Below, in pieces: positions 35,166-43,947 of a stretch of 64,000 bases of DNA (its first letter is position 1; the number at the start of each line of letters is the position of its first letter). Made by a program: the position numbers and the translations under genes. The notes beneath the pieces are model-generated. The model searched no databases and was not told where the DNA came from. It worked only from the letters and a program-made list of their open reading frames with translations. The DNA is taken from positions 145,690-209,689 of the forward strand of contig JAVBNH010000005.1 of assembly GCA_031551635.1 (NCBI GenBank). The letters are read 5' to 3'. Source of the stretch: JAVBNH01 sp031551635 (GTDB taxonomy: Bacteria; Bacillota; Clostridia; Oscillospirales; Acutalibacteraceae).

Positions 35166-35321
35166 TACTAATCACTGATAAAAAACGTTAAAAATTTGCG
35201 AGGATTTTTTGCGTTTAACAAGGATGCAGACGCAGACGGGCTGCCGCCCGTTAAGGAGAAAAACGCAGTAAAACACAAAAAAGACCGTAAATATACAATG
35301 TTTTTTTATCAGTGGTTAGTA
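35166..35321 (+). mobile_element. 156 bp MITE, copy 2
   Basis: Same length as, and about 95 percent identical to, the reverse complement of 6488-6643, with the same terminal inverted repeats (TACTAATCACTG...CAGTGGTTAGTA). Its right end abuts the stop codon of the zinc-ribbon gene. No coding capacity. Confidence 0.82.
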
Positions 35322-35531
35322 TTATATATCAAAATATGCCTTGAGCCTTTCGGCTGAAAGCTTAAGCTCAAAGGGCTTTTTACGCTTTTTTATTGCCTTT
35401 TGAAAAACAGGCGGATATTCGGCGGTCTTGAAACCCTCAAATCTTGCTTTTTCATTGACCGCGGCAGCGCCGCACAAGGGGCAGATTGTATACTCCTCGC
35501 CCAAATCAACATTGCATTCAACGCATCTCAT
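35322..35531 (-). CDS. Zinc-ribbon protein (69 aa)
   Basis: A 69-residue protein with CVECNVDLGEEYTICPLCG, two CxxC pairs of a zinc ribbon, followed by a Lys-rich stretch (FQKAIKKRKKPFELK). It lies downstream of the acyltransferase gene on the same strand, about 125 bp away. Zinc-ribbon proteins often accompany that acyltransferase type in Clostridia, so a joint role is possible. The stop codon TAA directly touches the MITE end, so the C-terminus (LSAERLKAYFDI) may have been shortened by the insertion. Confidence 0.6.
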   Translation of the reverse strand: MRCVECNVDLGEEYTICPLCGAAAVNEKARFEGFKTAEYPPVFQKAIKKRKKPFELKLSAERLKAYFDI

Positions 35532-35601
35532 TACAAATTCCTCACTTGCTATTAAAAAATTTCGGTAATATTCTCAAAAAATCGCAACGCGAATCCCACA
35601 C

Positions 35602-35629
35602 CCTGTATCCTGTACCCTGTTTCCTGGAA
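35602..35629. repeat. Heptanucleotide tandem array (CCTGTAT-type)
   Basis: Four seven-base units: CCTGTAT, CCTGTAC, CCTGTTT, CCTGGAA. It lies between the acyltransferase and zinc-ribbon genes and is followed by the palindrome AAATGATGATTCATCATCATTT. Confidence 0.7.
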
Positions 35630-35654
35630 CCTTTAAATGATGATTCATCATCAT

Positions 35655-36929
35655 TTAGACAGGGTTTGGAGATTCAATTCTCACCCGGATTCCCTGAGCG
35701 GACAGGCTTGTGAAAAATTCTTTATACAGAGCACTATCACTGTTTGCAGTGGAAAAACAGATGCATAAATGCCCGTTTACTCCGATTCCGGCGCAGAAGG
35801 TAGTCAATCCGTACTTTCGCGGGTCGCCGCCGATAAGTTCATAACGCTCAATTTTTTCACTCATGACCTCTGGAAGTGTAATATTTCCAAGGTTTGACAG
35901 CATCAGTGATACAATACGCTGGTGGGTCTTTTTTTGGATTTGCAAAAGTCCCGGCTTTTTGATAAAAAACGGAATAATTCTCAGATACGTCTTTTCGGTC
36001 AGGGCATAAGTTTTGTTTAAAAATGACTGTATATTCTCTTTTGTAATTTTATTCTTCAGCTGTCCTTCAACAACCTTGCAAATCTCTTCTATAGAGCAGT
36101 CGCGTCTACCCTGCGGGTTAAATTCTATAGGGACATGGGTTGAAAAATTCCGCAGAGTATCTGTGTCAAAATACTTCCTCATATTTAGAGGTATCGCGAT
36201 GCTAATAGTCTCATTTATCGCTTTATCGGAAATTCGAATAATAGAATGAATCAGAACTGCCGCGAGGTATTCAGTAATCGTCAAGCCGTATTGCCTGCCC
36301 TTTTCCTTGACCTCGTCTGACGGCATAAAGCCCAGAACATGCTTAACATAATTCTTTTCAAGCACCAATGGCATCTGATAAGCCTTTGCCCGCTCAAGCT
36401 CCGGCAGCTTTTCCTTTGTGTGATAACGCACATAAGCATTCTCGGATTCTGTAGGTGTCGGCGTTTCATTAGGGTGCATTATACCCTCACATTTTGAGGT
36501 ATCAGTCCCGCTGAGGGTCAAATAGTGCGCGGTAATCGCATTTAAAAACCGCAGAAGCCCTGTTCCGTCACAGAGCACATGTGAGGCTTCAAGGCTTATT
36601 CTTCTTTTATAGTATAAAACATGGAATTCAGGTGAGCCGTCCTTACCGAACCATTGAGGCAGAGCAGGAACCTCCCTTTCCATGCATATTTCCGGCATGG
36701 AATACGTCTTCTCAAGATATGCCCAAAAAAAGCCTTTTCTTAATCTCTGGGTAAAGCTTGGAAAACGCGGCAGAAGCTCAAAAACAGCGCGGCGCAGTAG
36801 AACAGGGTCAACCTCACCCTCCTTGAGAACCACTGACAGTCTTATTATCCGCGAGGAATTATTAGTATTAAGCGATGTGAACATTATTGCCGCGGTGTCG
36901 GTTTTCATCCACTCATATTTTTTTTTCAT
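35655..36929 (-). CDS. Condensation-domain-like acyltransferase (alcohol acetyltransferase type)
   Basis: A 424-residue protein of the CoA-dependent acyltransferase superfamily. ASHVLCDGTGLLRFLNAI holds the H-x-x-x-D-G catalytic motif near residue 125, and SIAIPLNMRKYFDTDTLRNF is the second structural motif (D-F-G-W-like region). It should transfer an acyl group from CoA or a carrier to an alcohol or amine; the substrate is unknown and no NRPS/PKS genes are near. The ATG at 36929 has GGAG 6 nt upstream; the longer frame runs into a dispersed repeat. It is probably transcribed with the zinc-ribbon gene. Confidence 0.72.
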   Translation of the reverse strand: MKKKYEWMKTDTAAIMFTSLNTNNSSRIIRLSVVLKEGEVDPVLLRRAVFELLPRFPSFTQRLRKGFFWAYLEKTYSMPEICMEREVPALPQWFGKDGSPEFHVLYYKRRISLEASHVLCDGTGLLRFLNAITAHYLTLSGTDTSKCEGIMHPNETPTPTESENAYVRYHTKEKLPELERAKAYQMPLVLEKNYVKHVLGFMPSDEVKEKGRQYGLTITEYLAAVLIHSIIRISDKAINETISIAIPLNMRKYFDTDTLRNFSTHVPIEFNPQGRRDCSIEEICKVVEGQLKNKITKENIQSFLNKTYALTEKTYLRIIPFFIKKPGLLQIQKKTHQRIVSLMLSNLGNITLPEVMSEKIERYELIGGDPRKYGLTTFCAGIGVNGHLCICFSTANSDSALYKEFFTSLSAQGIRVRIESPNPV

Positions 36930-36937
36930 TATATCTC

Positions 36938-37015
36938 CTAACGTGGGCTTGGCTTGCCAAGCCCACAACCCAGAACTTGTTTTTTAATTGAGCTTTCAGC
37001 CCATTAAGTTACTAA
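36938..37015 (-). repeat. Two-hairpin TTAG repeat, copy 7
   Basis: A full inverted copy separating the sugar transporter and acyltransferase genes, with the perfect GTGGGCTTGG/CCAAGCCCAC palindrome. It ends 4 bp before the transporter stop codon. Confidence 0.88.
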
Positions 37016-37019
37016 AAAA

Positions 37020-38426
37020 TCAATCGTTCATATTAACAATGGCTTCATTTATGTCAACCTCACCCTTGTCGAGTCCCAGTTCCGCCGCAACAGCTAATGT
37101 TTTTTCTTTTCCAAGATTATAAATAAAGAAAATTGATGCAGCCATAATTACCCCGCCTATCAGCAGCAGAATAATTGCTGAATTTTTTATATTAAGAGCC
37201 GTTTGCGCAGTCTGATTCGCGCCGAGAGTTTCGTCATAGCCTATCGAGCTGAGCACAAAAGCAATAAGCGTTGAGGCGAGGGCATAGGCAAATTTTCTGA
37301 TCATAGAGTAAACCGCGAAAATACTTGCCTCGTCACGGCTTCCGGTCGTGTACTGCTGATAGTCGATACAGTCGGATATTATAGCCCATGTCAGCAAAGT
37401 AAACGCGCCAGCGCCGGTGTTGACAAACATCATGCAGACTATATAAAAAACCGCCCCGTTTGTCCCGATTGGAACTATAAGCATAACAATACATGTGACA
37501 ATACTCACCAGAACAGGTATTCCGACAGCGAGCTTTTTACCGATTTTCTTCGCGATTTTACCGATAAAAAGCACTCCGAACGCCATTGGTACATAAGAAG
37601 CGATATTAGCTAAAGGCAGTATATTCGACGCACGGAAATAGCACTGGAAAACGTAGGCTGTAGTCGTCTGCGAGGACATAAAAAACATCAGGCTGGCAAG
37701 TGTCGCGATACACATAGCCATAAACGGGCGGTTTTTCAAGCAATCTCGCAGAACCTGTAAATATCCGATTTTTATCAGGTTTTTCGGCGGCTCAACCCTT
37801 TCCTCGGGCAGAGTGCGAAGCAAGGTAAACGCTGTGAAGCCGACAATCGAAATCACGACTGCGAGATAGATAAAACGGTTTCCCAGCAGCATATCGTTTT
37901 CGTCATAAACCAGAAACGGAACAAGCATTATCAATGCACCTGCGGCAATTCCGCCGATATTTCTCCAAGTCGAGAGGGCAATCCGCTCGTTCTGCTTCGC
38001 CGTTATTGTCGAATGCATCGCGCCGTAAGGCACGTTGACCATAGTATAGCAGGTGTCCCAGACGAAATACATCACAATGAGCATTATATATCTCAAAGTC
38101 ATATTGATGTCCTTAAAAGGTAAAAAAACAAGCGCACCGGTGATACAGAAGCCTATCGAGCCGATTTTTATCCAGGGCTTGTACTTGCTTTTATCGCTCA
38201 GCCTGATGCGGTCTATCAACGCGCCCAGGACAAGGTCACTCACAGCGTCCCAGGTCTTGAGAAAAAACACAATTACGCCGAACTGAGCCATAGGAATTCC
38301 GACATATTGGGTGTAAAAAACAATCAGATAATTGGTGACCAGCGAAAAAGTCAGATAACAGCCGAAATCACCCATTGCATAACCGATTTTATCTCTGAGT
38401 GAAAAAGGAGGCAGATTCAGTTTCAT
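37020..38426 (-). CDS. GPH-family (MelB-like) sugar:cation symporter
   Basis: About 468 residues with twelve transmembrane helices. PPFSLRDKIGYAMGDFG is the GPH N-terminal motif and DAVSDLVLGALIDRI carries the conserved Asp pair for the cation site. SDCIDYQQYTTGSRDEASIF is the loop shared with glycoside-pentoside-hexuronide carriers. It imports a glycoside, pentoside or uronide with Na+ or H+. The ATG at 38426 fits family starts; an in-frame ATG at 38465 would add 13 residues, and neither has a strong binding site. A divergent TetR-type gene lies 300 bp away and probably regulates it. Confidence 0.88.
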   Translation of the reverse strand: MKLNLPPFSLRDKIGYAMGDFGCYLTFSLVTNYLIVFYTQYVGIPMAQFGVIVFFLKTWDAVSDLVLGALIDRIRLSDKSKYKPWIKIGSIGFCITGALVFLPFKDINMTLRYIMLIVMYFVWDTCYTMVNVPYGAMHSTITAKQNERIALSTWRNIGGIAAGALIMLVPFLVYDENDMLLGNRFIYLAVVISIVGFTAFTLLRTLPEERVEPPKNLIKIGYLQVLRDCLKNRPFMAMCIATLASLMFFMSSQTTTAYVFQCYFRASNILPLANIASYVPMAFGVLFIGKIAKKIGKKLAVGIPVLVSIVTCIVMLIVPIGTNGAVFYIVCMMFVNTGAGAFTLLTWAIISDCIDYQQYTTGSRDEASIFAVYSMIRKFAYALASTLIAFVLSSIGYDETLGANQTAQTALNIKNSAIILLLIGGVIMAASIFFIYNLGKEKTLAVAAELGLDKGEVDINEAIVNMND

Positions 38427-38552
38427 TAAAACCGCAACGCGGTATAAAAATCGCTTAATACGCATTGAAACAATAATCTATTTTGCACGGTACCGCTACC
38501 TTTCATAGTATTTTTCAAACTATACTCATTTACCATTTCTAAATTTTAATTG

Positions 38553-38594
38553 ACTGTAGTATAATAATTTACTATAATTGATTATACCGACAGT
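38553..38594. promoter_or_regulatory. Candidate TetR operator
   Basis: ACTGTAGTATAAT (38553-38565) and ATTATACCGACAGT (38581-38594) form an imperfect inverted repeat in the divergent region between the symporter and the TetR gene. TGTCAATT...AATTGACA flanks the next 40 bp as a second one. Matched by eye. Confidence 0.35.
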
Positions 38595-38728
38595 AAAAAA
38601 CGTTGTCAATTTCTAATTTTTCAAAAATGTAAAATAATTGACATTTACGAAAAAGAGTAAACATATTGATAAATTCTGTACCAATGTGTGAATATTATTT
38701 GAACATAAACTATGAAAAGGTGATTATT

Positions 38729-39283
38729 TTGTCTGATTTAAGGGTTGAAAAAACAAAAAAGGCTATTTTGAACGCTTACATGGAGCTGCGTACAAAAAAG
38801 CCTCTGGATAAAATTACAATTAAAGAATTATGCGAAAAGGCTGTAATCAGCAAACAGACTTTTTATCTGCATTATTCCGATATTTACAGCCTTTGCGGTG
38901 AAATTGAGGATAATGCGATTAACGAAATTTTCAAAACCTTTGACAAGCCCGAAGCGATTGCCGCAGATTACAAAGCATTCATAAATGAGCTAATAAGCCT
39001 GAGCTACAGCCTTGTTTCGACAATGAATTACATATTCTGCGACACGCGGCGGCCGATTATAATTGACAAATATGAAAAAAAGATTATAGCTTTGCTGGTG
39101 AGAGCCTTCCCTGAATTCGGGACGAATATCCGCCTTCAGGCAACTCTGACATACATTATTCACGGCACCTACAACACCTTCATGCGCTACTTAAAAACCT
39201 CTCCGAAGGAATCGATTGCAGTGCTTGTCAGCATAAACGAGCTGATTGCCGAAAACCTAGGTGAGCTGAAAAAGAGTGCATAG
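38729..39283 (+). CDS. TetR-family transcriptional regulator
   Basis: A 184-residue regulator. The N-terminal helix-turn-helix (KKAILNAYMELRTKKPLD, ITIKELCEKAVISKQTFYLHY) is classic TetR. The C-terminal ligand domain is of the type found in TetR_C regulators of dihydroxyacetone and other Firmicutes systems. The start is a TTG at 38729 with AAAGGTGA upstream; the open frame further 5' lacks a binding site. It is divergent from the sugar symporter, which suggests local control of that gene, with the inducer perhaps its substrate. Confidence 0.85.
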   Translation: MSDLRVEKTKKAILNAYMELRTKKPLDKITIKELCEKAVISKQTFYLHYSDIYSLCGEIEDNAINEIFKTFDKPEAIAADYKAFINELISLSYSLVSTMNYIFCDTRRPIIIDKYEKKIIALLVRAFPEFGTNIRLQATLTYIIHGTYNTFMRYLKTSPKESIAVLVSINELIAENLGELKKSA

Positions 39284-39292
39284 TCACATCTG

Positions 39293-40114
39293 TCATTTTT
39301 TTTCATTTATTAAAAGAAGCTCCCGGCTTTTCAATTCATTTTTCTCGCCGAGTAAAAGATTCGCAAAAAAACGGTCAAGATAAATTTGCGTCGCTTGTAT
39401 CCCGCGTTTCAAATCGGTATAATTCGCCCGTACAAGCGCATTCCTGAAATACCATGCGTTTTCGGCAAAAACATCATTAGAGACATCGAAACCGAGAGTA
39501 CGCATGTATTTAATAACAAAAATGGCGGTTGTGCGTGTATTACCTTCACCGAAAGCGTGAATCTGCCATAAACCGGAGGTAAATCTTGCTAAATTTTGTA
39601 CTGTTTCGATTTGAGTCAGCCCTTGATATCTATGATTTTTTTCTTGTTCGAAATCGTAGCTTAAAGTATCCTGAATGCTCCCGGCGCTTGCGTAAAAAAC
39701 AGTTTCACCGTTGAGCACCCATTCACTTTTTGTGTTGTTATATTCTCTGATTTTCCCTGCAAAACGGTAAATTCCCTCAAATAAACGGCGGTGAATCGAG
39801 ATATATTCAGCCGGAGAAAAGGTAAAGGCTTTTTCGCTGAGTATTTGCGAAATACGCGCTGAAACAATATCCGCTTCCGCTACCCGTGTTTTATCGTCAG
39901 GTGATAGTGGCTTTGCCTTATAATAATTCTCAACAAGCCTCCGTGCTTCAGAAAGTGTTATGTCGCCGTTGATATTTTTATTTGCCGTCTCAATCAAATA
40001 GTCTGACGCGGTAAGCCCGTCAACCTTTTGCAAACCGATAGCTGTGTGCCAGATATATCCCAGCTCCCGCTGATCCGGTTCACCCTGTACCTTATAATTC
40101 TCAAGATCAATCAC
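39293..40114 (-). CDS. Fic-domain protein
   Basis: A 273-residue protein. The Fic motif is HAFGEGNTRTT near residue 190 (consensus H-x-F-x-D/E-G-N-x-R), with catalytic His and the anion-binding GN present. This enzyme class transfers AMP or another nucleotide group to target proteins. The N-terminal helical region (GDITLSEARRLVENYY) resembles the VbhA-type antitoxin helix found fused or next to Fic toxins, but the inhibitory S/T-x-x-x-E-G/N motif is not clear. The start is GTG with GAGG upstream. It is convergent with the TetR gene and separated by 10 bp. Confidence 0.83.
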   Translation of the reverse strand: MIDLENYKVQGEPDQRELGYIWHTAIGLQKVDGLTASDYLIETANKNINGDITLSEARRLVENYYKAKPLSPDDKTRVAEADIVSARISQILSEKAFTFSPAEYISIHRRLFEGIYRFAGKIREYNNTKSEWVLNGETVFYASAGSIQDTLSYDFEQEKNHRYQGLTQIETVQNLARFTSGLWQIHAFGEGNTRTTAIFVIKYMRTLGFDVSNDVFAENAWYFRNALVRANYTDLKRGIQATQIYLDRFFANLLLGEKNELKSRELLLINEKK

Positions 40115-40152
40115 TTTGATGTCCTCTTTATTCTCAGTCTGATTTCCAAAGA

Positions 40153-41259
40153 CTAATTTCTAATCTCTTTCCAAATCGCGGTATATTTTTGCATTGAAGC
40201 GCTGTCATAGAGGAAGGCCTCGCTGCGGTTAAGCTCCTCCTTGCTCGGGAACATAATTGTATTGTCACAGAACTCAGCCCAGCTTCCGCTGACAGGCGAG
40301 GTGTAGCCGGTTGCGGACATATTTCTAAGAGCTATATTCGGGCGGCACATAAAATTTACAAATTTCTGCGCCGCGTCGAGGTGGGCTGTTCCCTTAACAA
40401 TGACAAAGCTGTCAACCCACTTGTTCGCGCCCTCCTTCGGGATGACATAAGCGAGATTAGGGTTCTGGTCAATCGCGATTTTTGCCTCCCCCGAATAAAT
40501 CAGTGCCAGAGCAGCCTCGTCAGCAATCATTATGTCTCTTATTTCCTCCTCGGCATATGCTTTTACTAATGATTTTTGCGAAAGAAGCCGTGTTTTTGCC
40601 TGCGAAAGCTCGTTATCGTTGCCGGAATTCATGCTGAAGCCAAGCATCTTCAGTGTAGCTCCAAGGCAGTCGCGCACGGAGTCCCACATGAGTATCTGAC
40701 CTTTGTACTGAGCGTCCCATAAGACCTGCCAGCTGTCGGGAGGGCTTGAAACAAGCCTTTTATTATAAAGAATCCCTAAGGTACCCACCATATATGGAAC
40801 AGAATATTCATTTTTGGAATCATAAACCGGTGAAAGATATTCTGACGCGATATTTGATTTATTTGTGATTTTTGAGGCATCAAGCTTTTCAAGCTTGTTC
40901 TCTTTAACAAGCCGGTCTACCATATAATCGGAGGGAACAAGGACATCATAGCTGTTCGGTTTGCTCAAAAGTGTGCTGTACATCTCCTCATTGCTCGCGA
41001 ATTCCTCGTAGACTACCTTTATTTTATATTCCCTCTCAAAGTCCGCAACCGTGTTCATATCAATATAGTCAGCGGCGTTGAGCACACTTATTGTCTCGGT
41101 ATAGACTGTTGTATCTTTAGTAGTCGTTTGTGTTTCCGTAGTTCTCGGCGGTCTAGTTGCCTGATTTCCGCCACCGCCGCTGCCGCCGCAGGCGAAAAGG
41201 CTGAACGCGAGAGAAAAAACGAGAAACAGCGCCGCTATGTGTTTAAAATATTTCTTCAT
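40153..41259 (-). CDS. PotD-like extracellular binding lipoprotein
   Basis: A 368-residue lipoprotein (signal with AFSLFAC lipobox, Gly/Thr linker). The fold is a type II periplasmic binding protein of the spermidine/putrescine PotD group: ISVLNAADYIDMNTV, YDVLVPSDYMVDRLV, PYMVGTLGILYNKRLV, WDSVRDCLGATLKMLG. No potA, potB or potC lies next to it. Instead it is the last gene of an operon with a membrane protein and a binding-protein/VWA fusion. AAGGAGG sits 8 nt before the ATG at 41259. It may be a sensor or adaptor rather than a transporter component. Confidence 0.8.
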   Translation of the reverse strand: MKKYFKHIAALFLVFSLAFSLFACGGSGGGGNQATRPPRTTETQTTTKDTTVYTETISVLNAADYIDMNTVADFEREYKIKVVYEEFASNEEMYSTLLSKPNSYDVLVPSDYMVDRLVKENKLEKLDASKITNKSNIASEYLSPVYDSKNEYSVPYMVGTLGILYNKRLVSSPPDSWQVLWDAQYKGQILMWDSVRDCLGATLKMLGFSMNSGNDNELSQAKTRLLSQKSLVKAYAEEEIRDIMIADEAALALIYSGEAKIAIDQNPNLAYVIPKEGANKWVDSFVIVKGTAHLDAAQKFVNFMCRPNIALRNMSATGYTSPVSGSWAEFCDNTIMFPSKEELNRSEAFLYDSASMQKYTAIWKEIRN

Positions 41260-41288
41260 CACATAAACCTCCTTCTTTAACTGCTCAG

Positions 41289-42977
41289 CTACATTTGAGC
41301 CTTAAACAGGCTCTCAAGCTTATAAATAACATTGTCGGATTCAGCGTTCATCATTATTGCTTCATTTAAGTCGGAAAGATCCTGCAGTATTGCTAAATCC
41401 TCATTATACCCAATTGTATAAACCGGAATCCTTATATCTCTGATGACATTTTCGACATCCTCAAAACCGTAACCCCTGTTAGTTACACCGTCAGTCAATA
41501 CAATCAGCATCAGCTTTGTGTTCGGGTTCTGTTTTTCGAAATCAAGCAGCATTTTCGACGCAACAACAACAGCGTCAAACATAGCAGTGTTACCTACAGC
41601 TGTCATATTTTTAACGGCGTTTCTATAGAATGACTTCTGATTTTGGTCAAATTCGGCAATCGGCAGTGAAATATTGGCAGTGTCTGAAAAGGTGACAAGA
41701 CCGATATTTGTAGTTTCGCCGATAAATTCCGCAGCTCGGTTAAGGCTCGCTTTCAGCTTCAAAAGCGGAGAGCCGTCCATGCTCCCGGAGGTATCCGCGA
41801 CAAAAACCGCCGCGATTTCACTAGTGCCGCTTTTGGATTTTTTAAAGGAGTCCATTGCTTGAGTAATAACGCTTCCGCTGAGTTTTGCCGGAGTATAATT
41901 ATAATCCTCCAAGGCGTTGAAGCCCTTTGAAGTAGCCGCTGCTTGAGAATCGGGAGACTTGCAGAATTCAGCAAATTTCGCGGAAATCTGTTTCTTTACC
42001 TCAGACAAATCGCCGATTTCATAAAGAGGCTGGTCATGCCTAACACCATACGGGATAAATTCAAAATTCGACTTCAGCTCGGCGTTGTTCGTGAAGGTGA
42101 TATAATCAGAGGCAAAGCCGTCAAGCGAGCCATACAGCGCGGACTCCCTAACCTGCTGGTCTGTATAGCCGACATAAGGAATATTATCCTGAAACTGCTG
42201 CAGCTTTGATTTCGCGGCGTCGCTTACCGGATTATTTTCGTCGAAGCTTTGCAATACGCTCAAGAGCAAATTCAAGCCCGAGGAGCTGTTAAGAGGGTCG
42301 GTGTAACCGATTGCGACTTCATTATTAAGTACACAGTCAAATATCGTTTTCGAGTTGACTGTACTGTATTTTTTCAGAAGTGCATCATTCGCTTTTTTAG
42401 AAAGTATTATTCCTGCGGTATTACCAGCAAGACGCTTTTCGGTGAGATTGATTTTTATGTTTTTGCTGCTGAGTATTTCCCCGTATAGCTCACTCGAGGG
42501 CGCGAAAACGTCCGGCTTGTATTTGTTTGCCGCAATAAAATCCGCGCTGAGACTGCTCGGAATAGAGCGTATTCCGACTGAAACCGGTTTACCCTCAATA
42601 ACCAGACCGCTCTTGTTAAACTTTTCGGCGGTTTCGTTAAGCCAGTTCATATATCCACTTCCGCTTTTTTCGCTTGAAGCATAAATAGTTATAAACTCAT
42701 CTGTGACAGGATTGACAACAAAGGGATATTCAGAAATATCCGGTAAAACTGCCAGAGAGCTTTCACTTGAGATTCCTCCGATATCCTTTTGAGGAGTAAG
42801 TGCCTTAACACTCAGCGAATTGTAAAGCTTGTTAAGCTGCCGAACTGCGGCATTCGTCGCCATAGCATCTCTTGGTTTACCATAATTTTGTGTAAAATAA
42901 ACAATACCGAAAACCAGTGAAAAAACTATCAGCGCCAGCAAAGAGAGTTTCACAATGTTCTTTTTAAAAAATTTCAT
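41289..42977 (-). CDS. Membrane-anchored binding-protein/VWA fusion
   Basis: A 562-residue protein: N-terminal membrane anchor (LSLLALIVFSLVFGIVYF), then residues about 90-375 like an extracellular solute-binding domain (ITIYASSEKSGSGYMNWL, PDVFAPSSELYGEIL, AIGYTDPLNSSSGLN). The C-terminal von Willebrand A domain has the MIDAS metal motif DTSGSMDGSP near residue 393, the Thr in AVGNTAMFDA and the Asp in IVLTDGVTNRGYG. VWA domains bind protein partners through a metal. It is the middle gene of a three-gene operon, 26 bp before the PotD-like gene. The function is unknown; ligand-controlled assembly at the cell surface is a reasonable guess. Confidence 0.78.
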   Translation of the reverse strand: MKFFKKNIVKLSLLALIVFSLVFGIVYFTQNYGKPRDAMATNAAVRQLNKLYNSLSVKALTPQKDIGGISSESSLAVLPDISEYPFVVNPVTDEFITIYASSEKSGSGYMNWLNETAEKFNKSGLVIEGKPVSVGIRSIPSSLSADFIAANKYKPDVFAPSSELYGEILSSKNIKINLTEKRLAGNTAGIILSKKANDALLKKYSTVNSKTIFDCVLNNEVAIGYTDPLNSSSGLNLLLSVLQSFDENNPVSDAAKSKLQQFQDNIPYVGYTDQQVRESALYGSLDGFASDYITFTNNAELKSNFEFIPYGVRHDQPLYEIGDLSEVKKQISAKFAEFCKSPDSQAAATSKGFNALEDYNYTPAKLSGSVITQAMDSFKKSKSGTSEIAAVFVADTSGSMDGSPLLKLKASLNRAAEFIGETTNIGLVTFSDTANISLPIAEFDQNQKSFYRNAVKNMTAVGNTAMFDAVVVASKMLLDFEKQNPNTKLMLIVLTDGVTNRGYGFEDVENVIRDIRIPVYTIGYNEDLAILQDLSDLNEAIMMNAESDNVIYKLESLFKAQM

Positions 42978-43014
42978 TCTAATTCATTTTTCCTTTCTTA
43001 GTAAAATTTTCCCA

Positions 43015-43746
43015 TCATCTGTATAACTGCGCATTCTTAATTAACTCGTCCATTTCGACTATTGCCGGTAGCTGTTTAATATCGATGTCTTCTATCGTGT
43101 TGTAGCGGGAAATTTCGAGAAGCATTTTATCTAGCTTCAGCAATATATCATCAGTTGCGGTAACCGAATTCTTGACAAAATTAATATATTCCATGTAAAT
43201 CGCCATTTTTTGGTCAGACAGCCTGTCTTGAGCTGGATTTTTTTTCACTAACTCATAATCCCTAAAGTCAAAAGCAGAAATTTTATTGAGAATACTGCGA
43301 ATATTTATGTAAATAATCTTTTCGACTTCGCTTAGTACACCGGCGAATTTCTGATAGCTCATTTCGGAGTTTGAAAATTTTTGCAGCAAGACTTCATCAA
43401 TTGTGACCTTTTTTCGTCTAAAACGTTTTATCTGTTCAATGCTATTTTCTATATCAACATTAAAAACACCGCTGCTATGCTCCGCCTCCTCAAGCGCGTC
43501 AAGGCATTCATCGAGCGTCTCAATTTTTTTCGTGAGCTGACGAGTATCATTTTTTCTTAAAAGCATTATATTCCCGCCAAAAAAGGCAACAAGGCTTGCC
43601 GCCACCGCTCCCCATGCCGCCGCCACAGAAAAAGCAGTTCCGGTAAACAAATTCAGCCCGACAAAAGCGTCTGAAAACAATAATATATCAATCAAAGCAA
43701 TAACTGCGTTAAAAATGATAAATTTAAAATTTTTCTTTGACCCCAT
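43015..43746 (-). CDS. Two-helix membrane protein with long helical cytoplasmic part
   Basis: A 243-residue protein. Two transmembrane segments near the N-terminus (FIIFNAVIALIDILLF, FSVAAAWGAVAASLVAFF), then about 170 residues of charged helix likely to form coiled coils (TKKIETLDECLDALEEAE, YEKMAIY-like heptads). The family is not recognised; the overall plan recalls XpaC/TelA-associated proteins. GGAGG precedes the ATG. It is the first gene of the operon with the binding-protein/VWA fusion and PotD-like lipoprotein and may transmit an outside signal inward. Confidence 0.55.
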   Translation of the reverse strand: MGSKKNFKFIIFNAVIALIDILLFSDAFVGLNLFTGTAFSVAAAWGAVAASLVAFFGGNIMLLRKNDTRQLTKKIETLDECLDALEEAEHSSGVFNVDIENSIEQIKRFRRKKVTIDEVLLQKFSNSEMSYQKFAGVLSEVEKIIYINIRSILNKISAFDFRDYELVKKNPAQDRLSDQKMAIYMEYINFVKNSVTATDDILLKLDKMLLEISRYNTIEDIDIKQLPAIVEMDELIKNAQLYR

Positions 43747-43871
43747 TTATTTTTCCTCCGCCATATGTGTCAGAATATTTATTAACATAATAACAATGAA
43801 TTCATAAAAAACTCGTTCCTTTAAAATAATACCATAAATTATAAAGCAATGTCAATCGAACTAAAATAAAT

Positions 43872-43896
43872 AGCCGCCGCAATAAATGCGACGGCT
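43872..43896 (-). terminator. Hairpin downstream of the sugar isomerase gene
   Basis: AGCCGCCGCA and TGCGACGGCT pair (one mismatch) around AATAAA. On the minus strand the stem is followed by TATTTATTTT. It lies 50 bp after the isomerase stop. Confidence 0.5.
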
Positions 43897-43947
43897 TTTA
43901 ACTGCTATAATGCGGAAAATTGTACGCTGTGCACAGTACACTTTTTT

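Noticed and set aside
40153..41259. Complete spermidine/putrescine transporter
   Set aside because: Only the binding protein is present; no potA, potB or potC in the neighbourhood.
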